From Eleginops maclovinus (Eukaryota > Chordata > Actinopteri > Perciformes > Eleginopidae): a stretch of 64,000 nt of DNA. Positions 24,741 through 37,010 of the stretch are shown here, in pieces. Under the pieces are notes generated by a model that was not told the origin of the DNA, did no database searches, and saw only the letters and a list, made by a program, of their open reading frames with translations. Location of the stretch: the NCBI RefSeq assembly GCF_036324505.1, contig NC_086352.1:11159001-11223000 (forward strand). Reading direction: 5' to 3'. The position numbers and the translations under genes are program-made. Positions within the stretch are counted from its first letter, which is position 1; each line of letters begins with the position of its first letter.

Positions 24741-27482
24741 ATTTTTTAAGCTCTCGTTTTTATTCTTTACCCATTTAAATGTCATTTATCATGTCTAATA
24801 GTAGAACAACAGTATGAATGATCTCCAGGAGACATGTCTGCACTTTGACGCACTGATGAGCTCAGATGAATCAGTATAGCGTCTCATACATACAGAGTGT
24901 TTTGAGTGAGACGTCAATGCTCATCCTTTAGATTTCACAGGGATGGAGTCTCTCTCTGTACTTTACATGCAAAGTGAGTGGAGGGGACGTCATTCAGATC
25001 CTCTGGAAACAACCAGGATGAGTCAGCCAGCAGAAGTGGTGAGCTCATGCACAGCAGGAGGGCGAAGAGACAGAGATGACAAAAGACACAAAAATGTCAG
25101 TAATAACATCGATCTTTAACCGTTTCTTGACAGTTGAGGATTTTTGTGTGTCTCTACATTTGCGACCTGATGCAATTATCCCATTTGCACAAATCCATTT
25201 GACTGAGCAACCTTGTCAGATACACTTGGTTTGATCCAGCACACCAGCCACTGTTATCAACTCTTCCCTATATTCTGGACATCATGCATTAGCTGTTACC
25301 TTGGCAACCATTCGAATACACATCATCTGGACAATGTCATGATTTCATTTCATTATCGTAATGAGACTGGTCTTGGCGTAAGCCCATTTTGACCACGCTC
25401 GCAATGAAAATCCATAAAACATCATTCAGTATTCGTCTGAAAGCTTTGTTCTTTTTTAGTAAACATGCTTTAAATGTTCTTCAGAATCAAGGATGCAATG
25501 TCAAGGACCTTTTCTAACAACAGCCTGTTGCTTTTACACTTGATTCATCACATTCCTTCGTTTCATGCGGTAAAAAGGCAGTTTACAAGTGAGTTAAATA
25601 AGGATACAAATGCAGAGGAAGATAGAGTGGGGTAAATTTAACAAAATAAAGTCATCATTTTCCCCTTGGATGAAAGTTATTGTTCCGCGCCATATGAAAG
25701 AACATTCAGTTAAGCTGTATTGAAACGTTTAGATGCACACTGCAACGCAGCTGTGTAAAAATCTGACGTCTTCTTAAGGACATTTGTAAATCAGCAGAAC
25801 ATAGTGAAATTGTTAGTCTTTTCCTGCTAATCTAACAATATTCACTTGGAGACACAGATCTTATCATAGGCATTGTGTTTGTGACAGCACTGACAAAAGG
25901 TTAAGGTATGCATAAAATCCTCTGGATCTTCATCTAAAATATTGATGATCGTTGTGTTCATTCTGCATCATTGAGCTGACTCAATTCGTGTGTGCGACTT
26001 TTTTGCTTTTAGCTGAGCCTCACATCACATATTTCCTTTGTTCTCGTGCACCCGACTGAACTTTCACTGTGCTTTTAGTGGGTAACATCCATAGTCCAGT
26101 CAGTGAAATTCAACCCAACCTGATCTTCACGCCTGCTGGCTTGTAGTTAGTGTTTCCGTGGCACAGGGTCAACCAGTGCAACATCTGCACTCCAGGAGAA
26201 ATTACCTTGACGCTGACGTATCTTCTTTTGTTCCCAAATGGCTTTTGATACTAGCTTCGTTCAGGCAAAGCCTTTTTTAAGTCAGATAAAAGGTGAAACA
26301 ATTGCTCTATTGAAATGGGCTCTGAATGATGCGAGAGAGGAAGTGAAAATAATAAAGAAGATTAGGAGAAGGTCATTTTGTCTGGCTACATCGCCTCAAA
26401 ATAGCAAAACTTCCTTCCTCCACCTCCCTTTTTAATCAGTGCTACGGGCTTGTGGACTCAAAAACGCGTTTGTGTTTCTGACACACCGTTTATTGTTCAA
26501 ACGGTGATGTTCCAGTTATGTATTAAAGAGATAGAAAATGAAAGAACTGTGTCTTTTGTTGTCTAAAAGCCTAAAAAGATCAAATGATGAAACTTAAGTA
26601 AGATAAAGGCTGTACAAATTCTCCTATGTAATCAATAACTCCCTTTAAGATATGCCCTTTCTCCACCAGCCTATATCTTTATTTTGTCAAGGATTTCCCT
26701 AAAGAAGCCGAAAAACAGGGAAACATGCCCCATTTCCCCTAACAATGTGACACGTTAACCCACTTTAAGGTCCCCCTCACCATTTAAACCATGTTTGTAT
26801 TGTTGAAGGCGTTATGTTCAGCGGAGGACGACAAAGAGCAGGTGAAATGAAGCACTGCATTGCATAATATAGAGCATAAGACCAATGACAGCGGAACAGA
26901 ATAGCCTCACTCAAGAAACACTGTGTTTGAAAATCTATTTAGTTGAATTCATAATATGTTGTATGTTATTTATTCATCCTGTCGTTAGATCACATATGTG
27001 CATATCTACAAATTGATAACTGAGGGAGAGGAAGCTTGCAATATAACAGTCCTATGCATCCAATTTTTTATTCCACTTGTGCTGTTCTGACTCCACCCAC
27101 CATGCACAGATTAAGAATTATATATTATTAAATATTTTACCATTTAAAGAGCAGTTTCACCTCTGAAAAATGAAATAGTGATTGATATAAGTTGTATTTT
27201 TTACGTGTACATTTTTTTAAAAAAAACATCTTGTTGAGTGATTTGAAATTTGGGTTGGGAAAACTTTGGCTGTAGGCCCTACATTGGGCAGCTCTACAGT
27301 AATGTGTTTATTGTTGATGTTCAACTCTGCAAAGCAAACTGGATAAATATTTGGTATAGCATCACACAGCCTTTTTTACAGTTGTATTTAATTGATAGAT
27401 TTACAGCAACAACCAAGAACTAACGCCTCTTTTTGTGGTTGGAAAGTTGAGACTATTACTCCCAGCTAAAAGCAGACAATTT

Positions 27483-27613
<131 letters not shown>

Positions 27614-30600
27614 TGTGTTTCTGAAGAGTAACATTTGTCGGTCAGTCCACCAATTTGGTCAAGACTGAAATATCTCAACAACTACTCATTGGCTGATAGT
27701 AACACATTAGCTTGGTTAGAAAATGCAGTCGCTTCATTTCAAACATTTAAAGAGGTACATTTCAGTTCCAGTGAGAAAATGGAGGTTTTCTGAGAAGAAA
27801 AATACTACATGTACAGTAGTTTGCAACACAGCATGGACAACATAATGATTTTACAGGCACATGTCAAAATTAGCTTCAACAATCAGGACACGAGGGGCAT
27901 TAAGGCGATGCAGAAGACGGGATCAGCAAGTCCCATCAATCATTCATGACAGCAGGCAGGACTCTGGCAGCGTGATGGATGACAGCGGTGAAATGAGACA
28001 GAGAGGAATGCACCATACGTCCAGCTTGTCACATAAGTTTATGCTGCCACACATCAGAGCCTCCACCACTTCATAATCAGCGTTAGCAACGATCTCTCCA
28101 AACTCTGTCGCCAATGCATGAAGATGGTGAGATGAAATGTTGGAGGAGAAATGAATCGTGGTTGTCCTTTCGTCACATCATCCTCCATGAATCATTTGTT
28201 TTGTGGGAGTGAATAAAGAGGCAGTCCAAACACAATAACCCCTAAAAAAAGCAAATGTCATATTCTGATACTTTTATATTATCCCTAACATCCTTACTTA
28301 ATAGTGAAACAGGTAGGCCAAAACTGAAAGCCTGTCTGGACTCCTACTGCTAATTTAGTTTGAATTTAATGGAAAAAGTGTTTTCTCCCCATCATCTCGA
28401 TTTGATTAAATTGCAAATTGCAGACATGACTGGCAACTGAGGCGCAGCTGCAGCAGCAGTAGTCACACAAGGGCAGCATTAACATTCAGAGGCTTCGTAG
28501 AAGCAGAAGCAGTCAACATTGTCAAAATTACCAGGTGGTGATAATTACACTGGGAGACAAACATAGTTTGCTTTAAGCAGGATGCTGTCACTGAAAGCAG
28601 CTGTGGGGAAAACAAGTCGAAGGCAGACATCCTGGGCTGTCCCATGTGTCGCCAGCAGCCCAATAAACTGACCACAGTGTTCGACACGCTGTTCTACACC
28701 CTGTTAAATTCTCCATGCTCCAGCACGCAAGTGGCATGAAAAAGCCATCGCTCTGAATCCACTCGATTTACTGTGGTGTTCCTTATTGTGTTTACAACTG
28801 CTCACTTTGGGAGGGCTCAAAATAACGCAATCTTCATGGGTCCATTCGTGATGGATGTACCGGGATACCAAACGACATATTTCCTTTCTGGAGACATTTT
28901 AAATCAGCTGGAGGATTATATAACTTCATGTGCAACCAATTAGAGGAAATCAGGACCAGAGCTTATGAGGGAATGAAAATTAAGATGTCAATAACATCCC
29001 TGTATAAACACAGAAAGAGATGCATACTACCTGGAGATATGGGGTCAAACAAACCATATGAAATGGTATAAGTCAGAGCAAACACAAAGGGATTATGCTA
29101 CAGATGTCTGTGATTATATTATGCTTTTGTAAGACAGATAAATAGAGTTGTTCTACTCTTGTTAATATTCTAAAATCATAGTGCTTTTAGCCACACGTTT
29201 AGTATTGAGCTTTGTGTAGCGTCACAGACATGCTAGCATTGCTTAAGAGTTAAAGATATAATAATTGCTCCAATTAAATTACACAATATGCTGTTTTTAA
29301 TTGCCCTTTAGAACAGCCCATACATAGCTTTGAGTGTTGATTGGGTTTGGTCCTTAATTCAGGGAACATGATGATGCCTACTACGTATGTCCTTGTGAAA
29401 TAAACACATACAAATACCCTGTGGACTCGAGAATGCAATACATTCCTAACTTACTACAGCAGTCTGAGGTTCACGCTTTTTGTCAGGTCAAATGTGCGCA
29501 AAAATATATATAAAAACCCATAAATCAACACAAAAAAAAAACGTTTTTCTTCACTAGTAATGTGTTTAGTGTATTCCTGACAGTGATTTGTGACCACAAA
29601 CAAAAGGACATTTCAAATTGATTGCTCATTATGCTTGACCTCAGTAATGTAAAAGGGCTCTCAGTTATCCTGTAGTCTGTGTTTGGCCAACCATCCATCA
29701 AGAAATAAAATCCTGAAGGCTGCAGACCAGGACAAACTAACAGCACATAATTAAATTCAAAGAAGACCTTACTCTTCACCTAAATAGACAGCTGGCAAGA
29801 CAATCACAGCTGTAGTTTGATGGCTTATTGTATTCAAACAGTAATTATGTCCTAAAAATACAGTATTCATCTTTCCAAAAGAAACCAGGCCCTGTCTTCC
29901 TATTCCTCCTTCAGCTCATTTCTACCAAAATGTTTACATCTTTAAATGCATTTTTCAGATGCAATGTGAATAGGATAGTTATTATGATATCGACAACAAT
30001 GAAGTCATGTATCCAATTATTCAAAAAAATGTGGTTGATTCTTTTGAAAGATATCTTTGCATGTAAATACATTTTATGGCTGCACAGAATGAGATGTATC
30101 CATACGTTTAAATTGATGAGTACACTTGGAAGACACTCCTGATGCAGTTGTTCATCTGTGGCACTATGCATGTTCAGCTAAGTTGTCTTCAGAGGAATAG
30201 AAATCAGAATAACATTCATTGGCGTGGAGGTTTTCACTGACTCTGCCTTTGATGTTTGGTGCATACAAAAACATTATGAAGAGGTAATAAAGATACAGGC
30301 TAAGTCAGGAACATAAATAAAGAACTTAAAAAACACAGAAGAAGTAATAAATAGATTGTTCGTATACAATGTGTTTTAGAAAACACAGAGTATACCGTTG
30401 TGTCATGATGTGCATGGATGGCCTTCTTCGGTATTTAAAGTTTCAGTGTCTGGGTAGGAGTTTAGTTTTGAGCAGACATGACTCAAGCATCTATTTTATT
30501 GCCAGACAGCTCATAAAATCACCCAACCAAAACTGCAAGGAAAACAGTATGTGGTTTCTTAAATTAAACAATTAGGAAAATTCCATTTTGCACTTCAACC

Positions 30601-32041
30601 CAGTGCTAGGCAATAATTCAACACTATCAGAGGAATCTTGTTATGGAATAGGATCAGACTGTTATACAACATTATTATGTTCAATTAATGACTCCAAGCA
30701 ATTTGTGTTTTACAGTGATACAATCGAGTGCAAGTTTAGTGTAATTTAATAAAAAACTGTGGGCTGTAACCTTTAGTCTAATCTAATTGTCAAATATACT
30801 TTGAAATGATTAGTAGCCTCTGTTTCAAGAATGGTAATCTAATGAGTAGACTGAGTGCTTTTATTTCCAAATCCTAGCTGAGTCTGCCACCTGCTGGATC
30901 ATTTACAGTAAGCTTTTAGTAAGTGATAGCTGTGGAAATCTCATTGTTTGAACTGAGCTTAATATAGTCAAACATTGCCTATTGAAGCCTATGTCAGTTA
31001 CAGAAGAAACAACCATAGACATCAAAGGAACAAAGTTTGCAACAAATCGAACGAAAAATAATCTTAAGTACATTTTTACACTGAGCGACTCTGCACAAAG
31101 AGGACTTGGTGTGCCCTGTGCATCTCTCTATGTGTTTCCATACTGGCATTGATCCAGAAAGACGGAAGAAGAGAAGAGAAGTCCCTCCTTTCAAGTCCAA
31201 CAATACCAGGCTTCATGTCCTTCAATCAAAGCCTCAGACTGTACAGGTCTATAACACATTTTGACAATCCTTCTCTGTGTGATTGCTGAAATCATACTAC
31301 ACTTCCATTAATATTACAGCAAACAAAGAAAGAAAACTTGAACACTGTACATATGACAGCAGTCACTTCATGATTCCAAACCAATGATGAGTAGCCTACT
31401 TTTGTCCAGAAATTAGCTGAGCTTAAAAGTTAATTCTTGACATTGCATACTACAGTCTGAAAAACTAGGCTCTAGTTTGAACATTTGTGAAATGTATTGT
31501 TTCAAAATATCTATTTGGGTAAAACATTTAAATAATAATCGTTCAGCACCTCATTAGCCAAGTTACAACACATGCCGTCTAACTACCACCACCATTCCAC
31601 CTTTTTTCTATTTTGTGAATAGAATCTGAATCTGCAACTTCACCAGTGAAAGGCATCAGGTTAATGTAGTAGTTGGTTGAATACAATATTTTCTCTGAAG
31701 TAGAAGTAACTACACTATAAGGAAGTAGGTAGTATATGCCTACAGAGGAGTTGCACATTTTTTTCCTTGAGGGCCTTTTGTAATTTATTTTGAGGTCAAA
31801 TTAGTAGAGACCACAATAATTTAGATGGATAGATAGATCTGACAATCAGAGAAAAAGATAATTAGGCCCGTTTTTGGGGCCCAGGCAATACTTCTCACAT
31901 AATGGTTAATTAAAACCCCTTGTGAAAATATTAGGAAAGGCCTACTTAAATTAATGAATTTTAAATGCATGCCTTTCCATTTGAAAGATAGTACAACTAA
32001 TGTCAAATTCCTGCTCTTACTTATACGTTTAGTACAAAAGG

Positions 32042-32495
32042 CAGTGGTGGAAAGTAACTGAGTACATTTACTCAAGTATCGTACTTAAGTACAATTTTAA
32101 GGTACTTTTATTTATTTTTTGCTGCTTTGTACTTGTACCCCACTACAATTCAAAGTTAAATTATGTACTTTTACTCCAATAATTAATTTAGTACCTTACT
32201 TTGCAGATTTGTATTAATGATGAGACATATAATCAACACTTAAATAAGACTTTAGTAACACCACAAAGAAATGTAAAACTCCACCTTTGCTAGCTGTGAT
32301 AACACATTATGCATGATAATAATAATCACAAACGTATTGCATTATTCTGCACTGTATATTTAGAAGCCAATACTTTTGTCCTTTTACTTGAGTAACATTT
32401 GCCATGCAGAACTTTTACTTGTAACAGAGTATTCCTAGTCTCTGGCACTTGTACTTTTACTTAACTACAAGGTCTGAGCACTTCTACTACCTCTG
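32042..32495. mobile_element. Non-autonomous hAT-like element, copy 1
   Basis: Starts CAGTGGTGGAAAGTAACTGA and ends in the imperfect inverted sequence CTTCTACTACCTCTG. Inside are repeated AAGTACTT/ACTTTTACTT words typical of a very common fish repeat. The flanking 8-mers, acaaaagg and agtaaagg, agree at 6 of 8 positions, consistent with a decayed 8-bp target duplication. It ends about 60 bp before the serf2 promoter. Confidence 0.65.
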
Positions 32496-32554
32496 AGTAA
32501 AGGCTTCAAATACCTAACTTACACTTTGATACTGTGCTGCAGCTATGAATTATT

Positions 32555-32746
32555 AGCGCGTGCGCAGTGCAGTCTGTGAGAGAAACGGAATGTTCTAGTT
32601 CTCGCACGGAAATCTCGCGAGAACGTGGCAGCCTCGGAGGCGCAACGAAAGCAGAAACAGCGGCTGGAGCGACAAGAAAAGATTCAACGGCCCTTTGGCT
32701 GAGCAGAACAACTTGGATTTTGGGCGACAGAAGCGGGGACTACAAA
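32555..32746 (+). promoter_or_regulatory. serf2: serf2 promoter and 5' UTR
   Basis: CpG-rich against an AT-rich background. It holds an NRF1-like GCGCGTGCGCA (32556-32566) and a perfect palindromic TCTCGCGAGA (32613-32622), both typical of TATA-less housekeeping promoters. The 5' UTR runs to the ATG at 32747; its exact start was not determined. Confidence 0.65.
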
Positions 32747-32753
32747 ATGACCA
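32747..32753 (+). CDS. serf2: serf2 coding exon 1 (7 coding nt)
   Basis: Contains only ATG ACC A. The donor gtgggt follows directly. A competing gtattg at 32758 would give the wrong frame. Confidence 0.85.
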
Positions 32754-34415
32754 GTGGGTATTGAAATATATTCGTACTGTAAGGCATTCGTGCACGTAAC
32801 TGGGATGAATGTAGTCTGTTGCTGTTGTTTTCTTTTCCGCTCTTTAGCCATCGCCGCAGTCGGCCTGGGCTCCGTGTATGTGCTGGACGTAAAGTTTATT
32901 CTCGGAATTCACGCCAGTATGGGTTGTTATTCACGTATGGGCTGACTGTTGTATGGTTTAATTGAGAACACTGGTTTATGATGTGTGTCACTCAGCTGTT
33001 CGTCAAGCAACTGTTAAATTGTGTGCGTTTTGCATTTGTCAACATCGATAGGTCGTTTATTGTCAGGCTCTTGTGTTAGTCGGAGCCTCGGCCTGCAACC
33101 ACAGCAGAAACATAACACTCATAGTTGTCTATTATCGCAGCTTGTAGGAGACAAGTTTACCATTTTAAGTGTCTTTTTAACATGTCTTTGCCTTTAGTTA
33201 CCATCTTTAAATAACTGATTGGACACGTGATACGATGTCCTCTGTTGTTCTAAAGCTGCTCCAGAGCGCCTCCTTGCCACGTCGGCAGCACACGTTTTGC
33301 ACCATTTTCTGTGAACGGACGGTCTAGTGTAGACGCTTAGAGAAAGCATTTTTCACAGAGGTGGAAGAAGTACTTGTATCTAGTACTTAAGTAAAAGTAG
33401 AAATAACACAAACTTTGTTACAAGTAAAAGTCCTGCATTGCAAATGTTACTCAAAGTACTAGTAAGTGTTGGCATTGCTTTGTGTACTGCAGGGTTGTTT
33501 TTGGATTTACTCCAGGTGTAACTAAAGGCTTTTTTAAAGTGTTGATTAAATATTTCATATCATTCATCCAAATCTATAAAGTAACTAAAGGTATAGACTA
33601 AATTTAGTGGAGTGAAAGTACAATATTTATCCCCGAATTGTACTGGGGTAGAAGTAAAAAGTAGCACAACATTAGAATACTCAAGTACTAGTAGCTAAAC
33701 ATTCTACTTGAGTAAGTGTACTTCCTTTACACCAGTGCTTTTTAAGTTGTAATTTTTGGGGTTATAGAGTAATAAAGGTGTGACCTGATGTGTTGCTCAT
33801 CAAAGGGCCTATTTTTGTATTCAACTGTTTTTCTTTCTTTTGCATGACATGCAGGAGGTAACCAACGTGAGCTTGCACGTGCAAAGAATGCAAAAAAAAA
33901 TCCCGAAAAAGGGAAGAAGGGCGATGATGGGCTGTCTGCAGCTGCCCGGAAGCTGAGGTAAGCAGAGGTCTGAGAAAGAAAATGGGATGAACACAAGCAC
34001 AAGATATAGATTTGTGCAGCATCACAAGCAAAATGTGTTTGATCATGACTTGAATTGTGTTGACTATTTCACTGATCAAGCAGTTATGTATTTTTTTGTC
34101 AGATAATTCAATTTCTTTAAACATTCCCATTAGGTAACATAGATCCAGTACTGCAAAACATAACAGTACAGCATTTTTTTAATTAAAGAAAGCAAGGCCT
34201 TTTCATTTTTGCTGTATAATCCATGCCAGATAACCAATAGCTAGGTGTACTTGTGTATGTGTGTGTGTGTGTGTGTTACCATTGAGTTTGCCTTATAACA
34301 TTTCTCTTTTTTTTTAAATGTCCCTCTCTCCCCAAGGGATGCTGAGATAATGCAACAGAAACAGAAAAAGGCGGGTGGAGGAGGGAAAGAAGAAACCGAA
34401 GCCAAGTCCAAGTAA
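32747..34415 (+). CDS. serf2: serf2: small EDRK-rich factor 2, complete
   Basis: A small, highly charged, disordered protein. SERF proteins are known to promote amyloid nucleation and modify protein aggregation. Exons 32747-32753, 33855-33957 and 34337-34415 join with GT-AG boundaries to give 62 residues and TAA. The N-terminus [11 protein letters not shown], the core [10 protein letters not shown] and the segment [10 protein letters not shown] are the SERF2 signatures (SERF1 differs in the core). The tail [13 protein letters not shown] is slightly longer than in the mammalian 59-residue protein. Codon 3 (Arg) is split between exons 1 and 2; using the donor 4 nt downstream would break the frame. 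It lies head to head with the ELL-family gene and tail to tail with sema4b. Confidence 0.95.
33356..33737. mobile_element. Non-autonomous hAT-like element, copy 2, inside serf2 intron 1
   Basis: Starts CAGAGGTGGAAGAAGTACTT and ends CTTCCTTTACACCAGTG, an imperfect inverted match. Internal AAGTACTAGTA and AAAAGTAG words match copies 1 and 3. The flanking 8-mers atttttca and ctttttaa agree at 6 of 8 positions. Confidence 0.65.
33855..33957 (+). CDS. serf2: serf2 coding exon 2
   Basis: Starts after acceptor gacatgcag and ends before donor gtaagc. Encodes the rest of Arg3 through KLR (GNQREL... to ...AAARKL), the conserved core. Confidence 0.95.
34337..34415 (+). CDS. serf2: serf2 coding exon 3
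   Basis: Starts after acceptor tccccaag and encodes [13 protein letters not shown] through EAKSK and the TAA stop at 34413-34415. Confidence 0.95.
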
Positions 34416-34757
34416 AGAATGAAGAGAATTTGGAGACTAATTCAATTCAGTGCTTCAATAACATCCCATGTTGAGCATTCTTCCTGATATTTATGAGAAT
34501 GGTTCTGTAATTTCTATCTAGCCTCAAGAATCTAGGATCCTACATTCTTCCCTATCGCAAATTACATTGCTTGTTGGATTTGTTATCTTTACTTGGTGAT
34601 ATTATATCTGAGCAATTTAACGGTTGTCCCACGTTGGTGCTGCATGCAGAGGAGCATCAGTGGTGTAAGCAGCAGGCGAAAGAACAACAATTCTTGACAC
34701 AAAGCACCTACGTAACATTTGTGTATTTTTGTAAAAACATGTCCCCTGCAGGTTTCA

Positions 34758-34763
34758 AATAAA
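34758..34763 (+). terminator. serf2: serf2 polyadenylation signal
   Basis: Canonical AATAAA about 340 nt after the stop codon, following an open-ended 3' UTR. Cleavage is expected 10-30 nt further on. Confidence 0.6.
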
Positions 34764-34864
34764 ATGTATCTTTTTAGTTCATGCTTTCTTGTATTCTCAT
34801 AGTTGGTGTTATATATTTACATGACATGCAATGCTGTTGGGAACTTTTGAATTATGTATTTAAG

Positions 34865-35045
34865 AAGGGACAATGCACATCAATTAACATGAGCACTTCA
34901 GTCCATCATTTTAATGTGCTAGATTTAGCCAGAGAGGCTCATTTGCATCTGCAGATTAATGGCATTAAAAGAGAACCGCATAGAAGCACAGGCGCAATCA
35001 CATTGAGATGCAATTTAAATATAAAATGCCATGATCATCACTAAA
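34865..35045. promoter_or_regulatory. Candidate conserved non-coding element 3' of serf2
   Basis: Repeat-free and dense in factor-like cores: an octamer in CTCATTTGCATCTGC, AGATTAATGGCATTAAAAG, CATCAATTAACATG and GAGATGCAATTTAAAT. Inference from word content only. Confidence 0.3.
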
Positions 35046-36764
35046 TAAACTATTACTAGCTCTTCCTCAGTGTAATTTTATATGGATATAGTCTGCCTTC
35101 AGTCATTGTCTTAAAAAACATTGCAAAAAGTGTCTTAGTTTTCACAGACGAGCTGAATAATTGCTGTTTTGGATTTAAAATATAATTATTCCCAGGCCCT
35201 TGAAACCGGTTGGACCTTCCCTGCATATAAATATCCAATCAATAGATAAATGTTTTGTTCGATGTAATAATCGACTTATTATTTACCTGCTAGTAATACT
35301 GCATTATCAAAATTGTGTGATTTACATGCTAATTTATATCAAATAGGTGCTTCACTATTACCTGTGATCAGATCTGGTTGGTGGAGAAACACTCAATGAT
35401 CCGATAAATCAGAAAATGTAAACCTAGCCAAAAATGTGTCGGTTTTGTAATGATCTAAGAATCAAAATATATAGGTAGTCGAATCGGCAATCAAAGATAT
35501 TTTTATATATTCATTAATATTACCACTGCTTTTTCTCCCAGTCTGTCACATGAAGCTCTCCACTTGGTGTCTTTACAGGACCAACAGTGGTAGCATGTAC
35601 ACTACAGTATGCTCATGACCTACTTACATCAATGCCAGGCTCTGCAATGTGGACATCCCAGGAAAATATTATAGGCCACAGTAATGTGCAGACAAATTAA
35701 AGTGAGCTGTAGGACAGAAGCAGAAGACTAACATCCAGTATCAGGGCCAGGATGGCAGACACCTTATTAATCAGCCTATCATAGTTTAGTCTGTCGTGCC
35801 AAACCTGTTTTCACAACTGCGCTTTGGTTTCTTATTTAATTGGCTTGATTTATGAGTATGTTCCTGCCTTAGAGAACAGTGAACATAGTGCATTCAGCAG
35901 TATTCCCTTAAATGGTTAGATGTTAGTATTGGTTGTACAGAATATCTCTTATTTGAAGTCCTGTTTCCCACAAATAACAGGAGACATTAACATCTTGCCA
36001 ACACAACGTGTGGTTCAGGAAAGGATAAATCTGTCTTCAGTCTGTCTGGGTTGTGTAACACTGGAGTCTGCCAAATTTACTGTAACTAAAAGTGAAACAG
36101 CAGACAGAAAAACAACCCTTTGGCATTGTATGACCACTAGATGGAGGCACACACCAAGGTATTTATTTTACTCATTCTAACCAGTGGTGAATAAGATTTT
36201 TTTGAAAGCAGAGTAATTGTTTGGTCATGCTGTTGTTAAGCCAGTTTCGAAAGCACACTCCATTGGAGTTAAGTGTCAAATCAAGATTTAAAGGCCTTTG
36301 AAGTGAAAAAGCTTTCATACTATTGAAACGAAGCACACATTTTTATCATGTTCTAAGCACAATGTCTATATTGCAAATGTTTTAGAACATTTTTAAGCTA
36401 CAGCTCAGCCTATTTTTAGTCAATAAGCTGTGTGTCTACTTACTAAATCCAGTGAGTTTGTCCTCAGTTCTCAGATTACAGGGCGTATAATTAAGTCACC
36501 AGTTGAGCCTTTTTCCATCTCAGATACCAGGGGAAGAAGCTGAAAAGCTGAATAGTAATGAAGAACAAATGCAGAATCAGCAAGATACTTGAATTGGAGA
36601 AAGTTCATACCTTATCCGCTGTCATCCATGATACTCTGCTCACAGCTTTGACTAGATCTCCCTTAAATTCCAGCATAAGGCCCAACAGACTGACTGTGGG
36701 TTCTGGCAAGTTTTTTATTACATCGGACCAAGAGAGGAGCTCAGTGGTAATGAGAGACGCAGAA

Positions 36765-37010
36765 TGCAAAGAAAAGACGAGTCAGCTCGTCTAATTAAAT
36801 TCATACAAGAGGCCTCGTCTCTTTATGCCTTCACTGCTGGATCTGTTGAGATAGGGGAGCAGCGCTGCATGAAAATGCATTGTTGTAGCAGAGCTGATGC
36901 TACGCTATTTATGATGTTGAATAGTCAAGTGTTAAAGTGCAAATTGAGGAGAAGATGGACAACAATGCACTGTAGCTGCTTGGCTTTACATATGTTAAAT
37001 ATGGCTTAAA
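36765..37010. promoter_or_regulatory. Candidate conserved non-coding element between serf2 and sema4b
   Basis: Contains CGTCTAATTAAATTCAT and GCATGAAAATGCATTGTTG without repeats. A plus-strand frame is open across it by chance. Inference from word content only. Confidence 0.25.

Noticed and set aside
24506..24778. Repetitive open frames (GANTIVSYGHP type) and a CRISPR-like look of regular units
   Set aside because: The units are directly adjacent and identical over all 60 bp, with no unique spacers. This is a minisatellite in a vertebrate genome.
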